From Salinispora fenicalii (GTDB lineage Bacteria > Actinomycetota > Actinomycetes > Mycobacteriales > Micromonosporaceae): DNA of 64,000 nt. The notes beneath the pieces were generated by a model. That model did not search any database and was not told the DNA's origin. It saw only the letters and a list, made by a program, of their open reading frames with translations. The stretch covers positions 583,688 through 647,687 of the forward strand of contig NZ_KI911471.1 in assembly GCF_000514815.1 (NCBI RefSeq). The letters are read 5' to 3'. A program made the position numbers and the translations under genes. Below, piece by piece: positions 16,433-25,789 of this stretch; positions within the stretch are counted from its first letter, which is position 1, and each line of letters opens with the position of its first letter.

Positions 16433-17290
16433 ATGGCAGCCGGTGTCATCGGCGTGGTGATCGTGCTGGTCGTTCTGGCGCTGCTCGGCGCCCTGAGCCT
16501 GCGGATCGTGCAGCAGTACGAACGCGGGGTGGTCTTCCGCTTCGGACGGGTGTTGTTCCCCGTCCGGGAACCCGGCCTGCGGCTGATCATTCCAATCGTG
16601 GACCGCATGGTCCGGGTGAGTATGCAGACCACGGTGATCGACGTGCCGGCGCAGGGGGCGATCACGCGGGACAACGTGACCCTCAAGGTTGACGCGGTGG
16701 TCTACTTCCGGGTCGTGGACCCGGTGAAGGCCCTAGTGAACGTGGAGAAGTATCCGGCGGCGGTGCTGCAGATCTCGCAGACCGCGCTGCGCTCGGTGAT
16801 CGGCAAGGTGGACCTGGACACCCTCCTCGCCGACCGGGACAAGGTCAACGCCGATCTCAAGTCGGTGATCGACGACCCGACCGAGGAGCCGTGGGGGCTG
16901 AACATCGAGCGGGTCGAGGTCAAGGACGTCTCGTTGCCGGAGGGAATGAAGCGGTCGATGTCTCGGCAGGCCGAGGCCGAGCGGGACCGGCGGGCCCGGG
17001 TCATCGCCGCCGACGGCGAGTACCAGGCGTCCCAGCGGCTCGCCGACGCCTCCCAGACGATGGCGGACACCCCGGGCGCGTACCAGCTGCGGCTGCTCCA
17101 GACCGTGTCGGATGTGGCGGCGGAGAAGAACAGCACCCTGGTGATGCCCTTCCCGGTGGAGCTGCTGCGCTTCTTCGACAAGTACGCGCGGGGCGCCCCG
17201 ACCGACCAGGACGAGGCGGTGGCGGAGCAGGCAGCCGCGGTGGCCGGTGACGGGCACCGCCGTGACGGCGGGCCGCGTCCAGCCCGGTGA
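16433..17290 (+). CDS. SPFH/band 7 (slipin-like) membrane protein
   Basis: A 285-residue stomatin/slipin family protein. An N-terminal membrane hairpin (GVIGVVIVLVVLALLGALSL) is followed by the SPFH core: RIVQQYERGVVFRFGRVL, the PVREPGLRLIIPIVDRM segment and the DNVTLKVDAVVYFRVVDP strand. A coiled-coil region with EAERDRRARVIAADGEYQAS comes after. ATG 16433 has GGAAGGGG upstream. The family organises membrane microdomains. No NfeD-like partner gene is adjacent. Confidence 0.92.
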   Translation: MAAGVIGVVIVLVVLALLGALSLRIVQQYERGVVFRFGRVLFPVREPGLRLIIPIVDRMVRVSMQTTVIDVPAQGAITRDNVTLKVDAVVYFRVVDPVKALVNVEKYPAAVLQISQTALRSVIGKVDLDTLLADRDKVNADLKSVIDDPTEEPWGLNIERVEVKDVSLPEGMKRSMSRQAEAERDRRARVIAADGEYQASQRLADASQTMADTPGAYQLRLLQTVSDVAAEKNSTLVMPFPVELLRFFDKYARGAPTDQDEAVAEQAAAVAGDGHRRDGGPRPAR

Positions 17291-17406
17291 ACGGCTACCA
17301 TCGGCCGCATGACCTGGCGACATTGATCCACCGCTGAGTGCCCTTCCCGTGGGCCACCGCGGTCGCCGTACCTCCGGCGTCCGTACTCACCTCACGGGAA
17401 GAAACG

Positions 17407-18651
17407 ATGACCTCCGACACGACCCCACTGCGAGGTGGCCCGCACCCGGGCCCGACCGCCGCGCCCGACCGGCGGGTCCGGTCACTCGCGGCAGCCCTCT
17501 ACGGGTACGCGTTCCTGCGCGACCTCGTCCTGCTCTACCCCGTCTACCCGCTGCTGTTCACCGACACCGGTCTGACGGTGTGGCAGATCTCGACCCTGTT
17601 CGTCATCTGGTCGGCCAGTTCGATCGTGCTGGAGGTCCCCTCCGGGGCGTTGGCCGACGCCGTCTCCCGGCGGCTGCTGCTCTGCCTCGCGCCGCTGGTG
17701 ACCGCCGCCGGCTTCGCGCTCTGGACACTCGTGCCCTCGTACCCGGCCTTCGCGGTGGGTTTCCTGCTCTGGGGAGCCGGCGGCGCACTCGCCTCCGGTG
17801 CGTTGGAGGCCCTGGTCTACACCGGCCTGGAGCGGCTCGGCGCGGCCAGCCGGTACGCCCGTGTCATCGGCCGGGCCCGCACCGCGGAAACCCTCGGCGT
17901 GTTGGCCTCCCTCGTGTTGGCGGCGCCGGTACTCGCCCTCGGTGGCTACCCCGCTCTCGGCGTGGCGAGCGTCCTGGCCTGCCTGATGGCCGCCGCCGTC
18001 GCCACCCGCCTACCGGAGCACCGCGAGCCGGGCGCCGGGCCGGGCGCAGACCCCGACGACGGTGGACACGGCTGGTGGGCCTCCCTGCGGGGCGGGCTGG
18101 CCGAGGCGCACGCCGACCGGACGGTGCGCGCGGCGGTGCTGCTGGTCGCCGCCGTCGCCGCCGGATGGGGGGCGCTCGACGAGTACCTTCCGCTGTTGGC
18201 CCGAGACGTCGGGGCGAGCGGGCCGGCCGTGCCGTTGCTGCTCGTACTCACCTGGGTTGGTGTCGCCGTCGGCGGCCTGCTCGCCCCGGCGGGGGAGCGG
18301 CTGGGTCGTCGCGGGTACGCCGGCCTGATCGGTGGGTCCGCCGGGGCGCTCGCCGCCGGCGCGCTGATCGGTCATCCGGTCGGGTTCCTGCTGGTGGGCG
18401 TCGCCTTCTGCGGCTTCCAACTGGCCACTGTGCTCGCCGACGTCCGGCTCCAGGCGCGGATCGTCGGCCCGGACCGCGCCACCGTCACCTCGCTCGCCGG
18501 GATGGCGACCGACACGACGATCATCGCGTGCTACGTCGGGTACGGCCTGCTCGCCACCGTCGCCGGCAACCGGGTCGCGTTCGCGGTGGCGGTGGCGCCC
18601 TACCTTGTCGTGGCGCTGCTGGTGGCCGTCGTACGACCAGTCCGTCGATGA
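17407..18651 (+). CDS. MFS transporter
   Basis: About 414 residues with roughly 12 hydrophobic helices. The loop motif GALADAVSRRLLL follows the second helix (MFS motif A-like). ATG 17407 has GGGAAGAAA upstream; the tracked frame opens earlier without a better start. Substrate unknown. A compact repeat near 18690-18730 before the convergent second MFS gene may be the terminator. Confidence 0.88.
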   Translation: MTSDTTPLRGGPHPGPTAAPDRRVRSLAAALYGYAFLRDLVLLYPVYPLLFTDTGLTVWQISTLFVIWSASSIVLEVPSGALADAVSRRLLLCLAPLVTAAGFALWTLVPSYPAFAVGFLLWGAGGALASGALEALVYTGLERLGAASRYARVIGRARTAETLGVLASLVLAAPVLALGGYPALGVASVLACLMAAAVATRLPEHREPGAGPGADPDDGGHGWWASLRGGLAEAHADRTVRAAVLLVAAVAAGWGALDEYLPLLARDVGASGPAVPLLLVLTWVGVAVGGLLAPAGERLGRRGYAGLIGGSAGALAAGALIGHPVGFLLVGVAFCGFQLATVLADVRLQARIVGPDRATVTSLAGMATDTTIIACYVGYGLLATVAGNRVAFAVAVAPYLVVALLVAVVRPVRR

Positions 18652-18737
18652 TCCAGGCCGTGGAGGTGACCGCGTACGCGCGCGGGCGCCCCGCTCCGAC
18701 CAGGAAGGCCCGGGTGGAGCGGGGCGCCCCGTACGCG

Positions 18738-19946
18738 TCAGGCGGCTGATGCCGTACGCAGCGGTCGCCAGGCGGTGACAGTGATGAGCGCCAGTACGGC
18801 GGCGGCGATCCAGAACGGTGTGGTGAGTCCCCACGCGCCGGCGAGCAGGCCGCCGAGGAGTGAACCGAGGGCCGCGCCGCCGAGATCGAGCAGCGAGTAG
18901 ACGCTGCCGACCCGGCCGAGCAGGTGTGCGGGCACGACGCGCTGGCGCAGGGTCACCACGATGACGCCCCAGACCATGGTGTGTACTCCGAAGATGATCA
19001 GAATGGCGGCGGCGACGAGCGGGGTTGTGGTGATCGCCAGGGTGACGTGGGTGACGAACTCGACGACGAGGCCCGCGCGGAGCAGCGTGCCGGCATCGAC
19101 GATCCGTTGTAGCCGCGGCGCGAGGACAGTACCGACCAGCCCGCCGACGGCGAAGGTGGTCAGGAGGAAGCCGAAGCTGAGGTCGGACAGGCCCAGCCGC
19201 TGCCGGGCGTAGAGGACCAGGGTGGCGAAGGCGGCGCAGAACGCGAGGTTCGCCAGCCCCATACTCACCGCGAGCGTACGCAGCAGTCGATGTCCGAACA
19301 GCCAGCGGACACCGTCGGTGATCTCCGTCCGCAGGCTCCGGCGCGGTGCCGCTGGCGGGAGCGCGGGGATCGGCCGGATCGTCGCCATCAGCGCCGCGGC
19401 CACGGCGAAGGTCAGGGCGTTGACGCCGAACGGCACGGCGGCGGCGATCACGAACAGCCACGCCCCGAGCGGCTTGGCGACGAACTGGTTGGCGATGGTG
19501 AAGGTGGCCATCAGGCGGGCGTTGGCGCTGGCCAACTGGTCCGGTGCCACGATGGCGGGCAGGAACGCGCCGGCGGCGGTGTCGGCCAGGGTCTCCCCGG
19601 TACCGAGGAGGAAGAACACCGCGTAGACCAGAGCGACCGTGGCGGTGTCGGTGCTGACGGCGAGGGTCAGCGCGGTGAGTGCCGCGGCGCGCAGCGTGTT
19701 GACGGCCACCACCAGCTTGCGGCGGTCCAGCCGGTCCACGTAGGCGCCGCTGATCAGAGCGAACAGCAGCCAGGGCAGTTGTTGGACGAAGACAGCGCCA
19801 CCGATGAGCGCCGGATTGGTGGTGATGGAGGCGACCAGCAGTGGACCGGCCGCCATGGTGACTCCGTCACCGACATTGGCTACGGCCGAGGCGGTCCACA
19901 GTGTGGTGAAGTCCGCGCCGAGACGCGCGGAGACAAGGGCACGCAA
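18738..19946 (-). CDS. MFS transporter (MFS_3/exporter type)
   Basis: 402 residues, 12 hydrophobic helices, with YVDRLDRRKLVVAVNTLRAA (motif A) and a typical exporter organisation. The start is TTG at 19946: GAGGAG lies about 7 bases before it and no in-frame ATG/GTG fits the first helix. The downstream neighbour is the convergent MFS gene. Substrate unknown; likely drug or metabolite export. Confidence 0.88.
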   Translation of the reverse strand: MRALVSARLGADFTTLWTASAVANVGDGVTMAAGPLLVASITTNPALIGGAVFVQQLPWLLFALISGAYVDRLDRRKLVVAVNTLRAAALTALTLAVSTDTATVALVYAVFFLLGTGETLADTAAGAFLPAIVAPDQLASANARLMATFTIANQFVAKPLGAWLFVIAAAVPFGVNALTFAVAAALMATIRPIPALPPAAPRRSLRTEITDGVRWLFGHRLLRTLAVSMGLANLAFCAAFATLVLYARQRLGLSDLSFGFLLTTFAVGGLVGTVLAPRLQRIVDAGTLLRAGLVVEFVTHVTLAITTTPLVAAAILIIFGVHTMVWGVIVVTLRQRVVPAHLLGRVGSVYSLLDLGGAALGSLLGGLLAGAWGLTTPFWIAAAVLALITVTAWRPLRTASAA

Positions 19947-20247
19947 AATAGCTCCTCGAGCAAGGGGGAAACGGTCGTCGCGGGAGCGACCGCTTCGCGG
20001 CGAGGAGCGCTACACCGTGGGGTGCGAGCCCGACGGTGGGGCCGGCTAACGCGCGGCGTGCTCTCGCGGCGAAGCGGTGACCGTGACCTTGCCCTGGCGC
20101 ATGCCAACTCCTAACTGTCGATCGTGGCCAGGATAGCCGCGGTCGGGGCGGATGCGAGAACCGCTCGGCTGGTCCGGCGATGCCGGGTGAACTCGGTTCC
20201 GCCGGTCCGGCCGGTGGTCCCGGCCGTGGGTGTGGCAGCGTGTACGG
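19947..20247. other. intergenic region between divergent MFS and lycopene cyclase genes
   Basis: About 300 bases containing the divergent promoters. I see no convincing gene: plus-strand frames here are shadows and show no family motif. Confidence 0.45.
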
Positions 20248-21489
20248 GTGCCCACCGTTGACGTTGACCTCGCCCTGGTCGGAGGTGGCGGTGCGGGCTC
20301 CCTCGTGCTCGCCGCCCTGGACCGGCGGGGTGTGCGGGGTCTGCGGGTGGCGGTGATCGATCCGGTGCACCGTCGGGGGCCGGACCGGACCTGGGCGTTC
20401 TGGGGCCGACCCGACGATGGGCTCGACCCGCTGTTGACGGCGAGTTGGTCGCAGGTGGAGGTGACGACCCCCGGGCGGCACCGCGTACTCGACCTCGCCC
20501 CGCTGCGGTACGCGATGCTGCGTTCGGCTCCCGTCTACGACCGGGCCACCACCGCCGAGCGGCGACTCGGTGCGGTCCGCGTCGTCGCCCCGGCCGAGGC
20601 GCTCGAGGACGACGGCGACCGGGTCACGGTCCGCGCCGGCGAATCGACGCTGCGGGCGTCCTGGGTGCTCGACTCCCGGCCGCGCCCGCCCCGGCGGGCC
20701 GGGCGCACCAACTGGCTGCAGCACTTCCGTGGCTGGTGGCTCGAGGCCGACCGGCCGCTCTTCGACCCGGGTCGGGCGGTGTTGATGGACTTCCGCACGC
20801 CGCAGCCGGAGCGGGGGGTCTCGTTCGGGTATGTGCTGCCGGTCACCGACCGGTACGCGTTGGTCGAGTACACGGAGTTCACCCCCGGCCTGCTCACCGA
20901 TTCCGGCTATGACGCGGCGTTGGCCGGGTACCGGGACCGGCTCGGGCTGGACCCGGCCCGGCTGCGAGTGCGGGAGGTGGAGAACGGGGTGATCCCGATG
21001 ACCGATGGCCCGTTCGACCCGCGGCCCTCGCCCCGGGTGGTCCGCCTCGGGACGGGCGGTGGCGCCACCCGGCCCTCCACCGGCTTCACGTTCGCCGCCA
21101 TGCACCGGCAGGCGGGGCAGATCGCCGCGGCGCTTGCCGAAGGGCAGGCTCCGGTGCCGGCACCCGCGTACCCCCGACGGCACCGGTGGCTGGACGCGGT
21201 CGCGCTGCGGGCGCTGGACCGCGGCCCGCTGGCGGGCCCCGACTTCTTCGACCGGCTCTTTGACCGCAACCCGGCCGAGCGGGTGCTGCGTTTCCTCGAC
21301 GGGACCACCAGCCCGGCCGAGGAGGTCGCGCTGATGGGCACCACCCCGCTGGCGCCGATGCTCGCCGCCACCGCCGGTGACGCCGCCGCCCGGCTGCGGG
21401 ACCGGCTCCTGCCGTGGCGGCGTCCCGCCGGCGGGCTGATCCCGCCACCGGTCACCGGCGCGACGCGACGCCCTCAGCCGGACGAGTGA
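20248..21489 (+). CDS. lycopene beta-cyclase family protein
   Basis: About 413 residues. The N-terminus is a Rossmann FAD/NAD fold (DLALVGGGGAGSLVLAAL), followed by RTWAFWGRPDDG, the lycopene cyclase WxFW-type motif. Further support comes from LDSRPRPPRR, WLEADRPLFDPGRAVLMDFR, the segment YVLPVTDRYALVEYTEF, and GGATRPSTGFTFAAM near the C-terminal third. The enzyme closes beta-ionone rings on lycopene for carotenoids. GTG 20248 places the nucleotide fold at the N-terminus (20230 also possible). It is a lone gene; other carotenoid genes are not in the window, as often seen when actinomycete carotenoid pathways are split between loci. Confidence 0.9.
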   Translation: MPTVDVDLALVGGGGAGSLVLAALDRRGVRGLRVAVIDPVHRRGPDRTWAFWGRPDDGLDPLLTASWSQVEVTTPGRHRVLDLAPLRYAMLRSAPVYDRATTAERRLGAVRVVAPAEALEDDGDRVTVRAGESTLRASWVLDSRPRPPRRAGRTNWLQHFRGWWLEADRPLFDPGRAVLMDFRTPQPERGVSFGYVLPVTDRYALVEYTEFTPGLLTDSGYDAALAGYRDRLGLDPARLRVREVENGVIPMTDGPFDPRPSPRVVRLGTGGGATRPSTGFTFAAMHRQAGQIAAALAEGQAPVPAPAYPRRHRWLDAVALRALDRGPLAGPDFFDRLFDRNPAERVLRFLDGTTSPAEEVALMGTTPLAPMLAATAGDAAARLRDRLLPWRRPAGGLIPPPVTGATRRPQPDE

Positions 21490-21523
21490 CCTACCCCGCT
21501 GGACGAGTGCCGCGGTGACCGGT

Positions 21524-21751
21524 TCACTCCCGGTTCGGGTCGACGGCCCCGGAAACGTCAGCCACGTCGTAGCCGGCCCGACTGATCTCCCGCGCCGATC
21601 GTCGGTCTTCGGCGGGCAGGTCGGCGAAATCGTCGCCGACGTCCTCGGTCTGCGGCAGCGACTCGCCCGGCGGCCGAAGCGACGCCTCCATCGCCGTGGC
21701 GCCGTCCGGTTCGTCCGTGTCGGCCAGGTCGAAGCGGTGTTGCTCGGTCAT
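21524..21751 (-). CDS. small acidic hypothetical protein
   Basis: 75 residues from ATG 21751, with GGGAGTG upstream. Very acidic and probably disordered (DLADTDEPDGATAMEASL; QTEDVGDDFADLPAEDRR). No known domain. Convergent with lycopene cyclase, 34 bases apart. Confidence 0.65.
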   Translation of the reverse strand: MTEQHRFDLADTDEPDGATAMEASLRPPGESLPQTEDVGDDFADLPAEDRRSAREISRAGYDVADVSGAVDPNRE

Positions 21752-21834
21752 GGCGCACTCCCGCCCGTCGGCTCGCGGTGACCGCCCCGGCCACCGCACC
21801 TGCCGCGGCGACCGAAGGTCGGCTTACCCCCCGA

Positions 21835-22704
21835 TCACCTACCCGGACGCCGTCCGGAGAAACGCAGGGAGCGGCCGCGGGCGCGCGGCGGGGCTGCCCA
21901 GTGCGCGGGTCGGCTGCGCCGCGGTGGAAGACCGGTGGCTTGGTCGCCGCGGGCCGCATCCAGCTGTGACTGGTGCACGAAGAGAGCGCCCGACAGGTCC
22001 GCGCCACGTAGGTCGGCCCCGCGTAGGTCCGCGCCGGTGAGGTCCGCGCCGGTCAGGTCGACTCCGCGCAGGTCGGCGCCGACCAACTGGGCGCCGCGCA
22101 GGCTCGCTCGACGCAGGTCGATGCGGCGCAGGTCGGCGCCGAGTAGGGCGGCGCCGCGTCGGTCAACACCGGGCCGGCCACCCCGGGCCCGGGCATGGTC
22201 AGCGGCTTGGGCCAGCAGCGGAACGACCCTGCTCCGATGTGCGTCAATGGCCAGCGACCGCAGCGACTCCGGGTCGCCGCCGGCGAGCCGGTCGGTGGCG
22301 GCGAGCACCTCGGCCAGCGCGGCCCGCAGTGGTGCGGGCAACTCCATCGTCAGCGCCTCGGTCAGATGCCAGAGCAGTTCGTGGAGCGGCCGTACCACGG
22401 TGAAGGTGTCGAACATCGCCTGGGCGGTGGGCTGGTCGTCCCGCCAGTCTCGCCCCCCGAAAGTCACCTGGCTCACCCGCTGACCGGCACCGAAGCAGTC
22501 GAAGACGGTGCAGCCGGGGAAGCCGCGGCTCCGCAGCTCGGTGTGGATTCCGCAGCGGAAGTCCGGGCGTAGGTTCGGACAGGGACGCCCGGCCGGCTTG
22601 TCGATCGCGAAGTCGGACGAGGCGGCGAAGGCGGGCGCCACGCAGCAGAGCCCTACGCATCGGGAGCAGTCGGCACGCAGCTCCTCCGGACCGACCGCTG
22701 TCAT
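21835..22704 (-). CDS. Cys-rich N-terminal domain fused to pentapeptide repeats
   Basis: 289 residues in two parts. Residues 1-75 carry a Cys cluster (CSRCVGLCCVAP, then single Cys in CPNLRPDFRCGIH, GCTVFDCFG), like YkgJ-type metal/Fe-S binding domains. A helical linker follows, then from about residue 185 some 12 consecutive A(D/N)LxX pentapeptide repeats (GADLRRIDLRRASLRGAQL onward) that form a right-handed beta-helix. A Pro/Arg-rich tail ends the protein. ATG 22704. Some pentapeptide proteins shield gyrase, but this fusion has no assigned function. Confidence 0.85.
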   Translation of the reverse strand: MTAVGPEELRADCSRCVGLCCVAPAFAASSDFAIDKPAGRPCPNLRPDFRCGIHTELRSRGFPGCTVFDCFGAGQRVSQVTFGGRDWRDDQPTAQAMFDTFTVVRPLHELLWHLTEALTMELPAPLRAALAEVLAATDRLAGGDPESLRSLAIDAHRSRVVPLLAQAADHARARGGRPGVDRRGAALLGADLRRIDLRRASLRGAQLVGADLRGVDLTGADLTGADLRGADLRGADLSGALFVHQSQLDAARGDQATGLPPRRSRPAHWAAPPRARGRSLRFSGRRPGR

Positions 22705-22939
22705 GTGACCGATTCTCCTGCCGTGGCGCTCGATGCGAACTCCCTATTCTTCCACGGCATCGGACGTGCACCAGTTTGCGACGGCAGCGAGGTGGAGTTA
22801 AACCATAATCATCGATTGAGTGGGGGCAGGGGATTGTGCTGCCGGACCTCCTCTGCCATCCTCCTGGATGGACGCTGCCAGTGACGGTTGCCAATCCCGG
22901 AGGCCGCGCTGCGGCGACGCCTTCTTCGGGAGGAACCTT

Positions 22940-25735
22940 GTGAAGCGCAGACGTCGCCAGCTACTCGCAGGACTAGCGGTCATCGCCCTCGCCGCGACGA
23001 CGGGGGTCGCCGGAATCCACCTCGCCGGCACCGAAGTGCCGGCCGCCGCCGCGGCGACCGGGGACGGCGAGCTACCGAACGCCCTCGGGGCCCACCTGGA
23101 GCAGATGCGTCGGTCGATACCGGGCAACGACGGCATGTCGCTGGACGGTCCGGGCGGCGCCGCGCAGCAGGAGTTCCTCAAGCGGGCGTACCCGGCCAAC
23201 GAGGTAAGCCTCGCCGAGGTCGACCGCTCGAAGGCGGCGTTCGCGGCGGCCGAGCGGCGGGGCGGGGGCGGCCAACGGTGGACCAACGCCGGGCCGAGCG
23301 AGGCGGTGTACCCGTTCACCGAGTACCGCAACGCCTTCAACTACGTTCCCAACGAGTACGTCGCCGGTGGCCGGGTGACCTCCCTCGACATCAGCCCCGA
23401 CTGCAACCGGTGGCTCTGCCGGGCGTACGCCACGCCCGCCGGTGGTGGCGTCTGGGGCACCCTCAACATCCTCGCCGCCGAGCCGAAGTGGTTCTACCTG
23501 GGCGGTCCGCTCGGTATCAACGCGGCCGGCTCAGTCAAGATCGACCGCAACGACCGGACCGGGCTCACCATCTACGTCGGTACCGGTGAGGCGAACATCT
23601 GTGGCTCCGGATGCGTCGCCGGTGTCGGTCTCTACCGGTCCACCAACGGCGGCCTGACCTGGCAGGGCCCGCTCGGCAAGGAAGTGCTCGCCGGCAAGGG
23701 CATCGCCGAGATCACCATCGAGCCGGACGACCCGAAGACCATCTACGTCGCCACCACCACCGCGCTGCGCGGCATGTCCAGCGCCTGCTGCGACGGCGTG
23801 ACGCGACCGGTGCCCGACGCGGAGAAGTGGGGTCTCTACAAGACCACCGACGGTGGCAAGAACTGGAACTTCATCCACAACGGTTCGGCCGCCGCCACCG
23901 ACTGCACCGGCGACGCCGACGAGTTCGGCAACAACGCGCTCTGCTCGCCGCGCGGTGTCCGCTACGTCAAGCTCGACCCGAACAACTCCGACATCGTGTA
24001 CGCGTCGTCGTACGCCCGTGGTGTCTGGCGCTCCCCGGACGCCGGAGCCAGCTGGACGCAGATCAAGCCGTCGCTCAACCCGGACCTGTTCCAGACCCGG
24101 GCCGCCATCGACGTCACCGCGCTGCCGGACGGCAAGACCCGGATGTACGTCTACGAGGGGAACTTCGGCAACCCGTACTCGCGGTTGCTGCGCAGCGACG
24201 ACGTGGCCGGCGGAACCCCCACGTTCACCGATCTGACCAGCTCGAACCCGGCAGATCCGGGGTACGCCACGTACAACCAGTGCACCGGCCAGTGCTGGTA
24301 CGACATGTTCGTGCACACCCCGCCGGGACATCCGGACATCGTCTACACCGGTGGCTCCTACGTCTACGGTGAGACGGTCGCGCACAAGCGGGCCGTCGTC
24401 CTCTCCACCGACGCCGGGGTCAGCGGCACCGACATGACCTTCGACGGCACCGACGAGCTGCACCCGAACGGTCTGCATCCGGACCAGCACGCGATCGTGA
24501 CCCACCCGCGGGACCCGTATCAGTTCTTCGAGGCCAACGACGGCGGGATCATGCGTTCCAGCGGCGAGTTCGTCGACCGATCCGCCTGGTGTGACAGCCC
24601 GGACCGTAACCTGACCACGGCGGCCCAGCAGGATCGCTGCAAGCAGATGCTCTCCCGGATTCCGAGCAAGCTGGAGGGCATCAACAAGGGCATGAACACG
24701 TTGCAGTTCATCAGCCTGTCGGTCAGCCCGCACGACGTGAACCTGCTTCAGGGCGGCACCCAGGACAACGGGACCTGGGAGAACAACGGCGAGCGGCGGC
24801 GCTGGACGAACACGATGATCGGTGACGGCGGTGCCTCCGGCTTCGACGTCGACAAGCCCGAGTTCCGCTTCCACACCTTCTTCAACGCGTCACCGGAGGT
24901 GAACTTCGCCGGCGGCGACATCGCCGAGTGGATCTGGACCGCGGATCCGATCTACGGCCAGCCGGGCACCCTCTTCTACGCGCCGGTGATCAGCGACCCG
25001 GTGGTCTCCGGCACGATGTTCGCCGGTACCGGCCGCTCGGTGTACCGGACGAAGACCTTCGGCCTGGGCGACCGGAGCATCGAGGAGGCCAACCGGATCT
25101 GCAACACCTGGACCGGCACCTTCGAGGAGCAGTGCGGGGACTGGGAGGCGCTGGGGGCCACGCCGCTCACCGACGAGGCGTGGGGGGACCGGGCCGGCGG
25201 CGCGGTCTCGGTGGTCCAGCGGGTCGACACCGACTCCGCCACCGCCTACGCGGCCACCAGCACGGGTCGGGTCTTCGTCAGCCACAACGTTGACGCCGAG
25301 TCGGCCGCCGAGGTGACCTGGACCCGGATCGACAACCCGGGCACCCCGAACCGATTCGTCACCAGTGTCCACATCGATCCCAGCGACCCGAACCGGGCCT
25401 GGGTCTCCTACAGCGGCTTCAACTCGAACACGCCGGAGACGCTTGGGCACGCCTTCGAGGTGACGACCGCCGGCACGACGGCGACCTGGACCGACCGCTC
25501 GTACGACTTCGGTGATCAGCCGATCACCGACCTGGTCCGGGACGATGTCACCGGTGACCTGTACGCCTCGACCGACTTCGGCGTGTTGCGGCTGGCCGAG
25601 GGGCGGACCAGCTGGACCAAGGCCGGCGGTGGCATGCCGAATGTGGAAGTCGCCGGGCTCACCATCGTGCCGGGCGAGCGGGTCCTCTACGCGGCCTCGC
25701 ACGGCCTCGGCGCGTGGCAGCTCAACCTGAAGTAG
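22940..25735 (+). CDS. secreted Asp-box (BNR/sortilin-like) repeat protein
   Basis: 931 residues. GTG 22940 is chosen because GGGAGGA precedes it and the N-terminus then reads as a Sec signal (KRRRRQ, then GLAVIALAATTGVAG, cleavage near AAAA). The mature protein is a beta-propeller with Asp-box repeats: GLYRSTNGGLTW, GLYKTTDGGKNW, GVWRSPDAGASW, plus turns such as TIYVGTGE and IVYASSYARGVW. Propellers of this kind occur in exo-sialidase/xyloglucanase-like and VPS10 proteins, but no catalytic domain is recognisable, so function is open. Several Cys pairs suggest disulfides. A strong terminator follows at 25760-25789. Confidence 0.85.
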   Translation: MKRRRRQLLAGLAVIALAATTGVAGIHLAGTEVPAAAAATGDGELPNALGAHLEQMRRSIPGNDGMSLDGPGGAAQQEFLKRAYPANEVSLAEVDRSKAAFAAAERRGGGGQRWTNAGPSEAVYPFTEYRNAFNYVPNEYVAGGRVTSLDISPDCNRWLCRAYATPAGGGVWGTLNILAAEPKWFYLGGPLGINAAGSVKIDRNDRTGLTIYVGTGEANICGSGCVAGVGLYRSTNGGLTWQGPLGKEVLAGKGIAEITIEPDDPKTIYVATTTALRGMSSACCDGVTRPVPDAEKWGLYKTTDGGKNWNFIHNGSAAATDCTGDADEFGNNALCSPRGVRYVKLDPNNSDIVYASSYARGVWRSPDAGASWTQIKPSLNPDLFQTRAAIDVTALPDGKTRMYVYEGNFGNPYSRLLRSDDVAGGTPTFTDLTSSNPADPGYATYNQCTGQCWYDMFVHTPPGHPDIVYTGGSYVYGETVAHKRAVVLSTDAGVSGTDMTFDGTDELHPNGLHPDQHAIVTHPRDPYQFFEANDGGIMRSSGEFVDRSAWCDSPDRNLTTAAQQDRCKQMLSRIPSKLEGINKGMNTLQFISLSVSPHDVNLLQGGTQDNGTWENNGERRRWTNTMIGDGGASGFDVDKPEFRFHTFFNASPEVNFAGGDIAEWIWTADPIYGQPGTLFYAPVISDPVVSGTMFAGTGRSVYRTKTFGLGDRSIEEANRICNTWTGTFEEQCGDWEALGATPLTDEAWGDRAGGAVSVVQRVDTDSATAYAATSTGRVFVSHNVDAESAAEVTWTRIDNPGTPNRFVTSVHIDPSDPNRAWVSYSGFNSNTPETLGHAFEVTTAGTTATWTDRSYDFGDQPITDLVRDDVTGDLYASTDFGVLRLAEGRTSWTKAGGGMPNVEVAGLTIVPGERVLYAASHGLGAWQLNLK

Positions 25736-25759
25736 GTCGATTATTCACACCACCAACCG

Positions 25760-25789
25760 GGTGGGGGGCCGCGGCAGCGGCCCCCCACC
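25760..25789 (+). terminator. strong hairpin terminator overlapping the next gene's start
   Basis: A perfect 13-bp GC-rich stem (25760-25772 with 25777-25789) and 4-base loop, 25 bases past the Asp-box gene stop. The first possible start codon of the downstream permease (GTG 25761) lies inside the stem. Confidence 0.8.

Noticed and set aside
22888..25702. Several long frames on both strands within the Asp-box gene
   Set aside because: All are shadows; only the 22940-25735 frame has a signal peptide, ribosome-binding site and Asp-box repeats.
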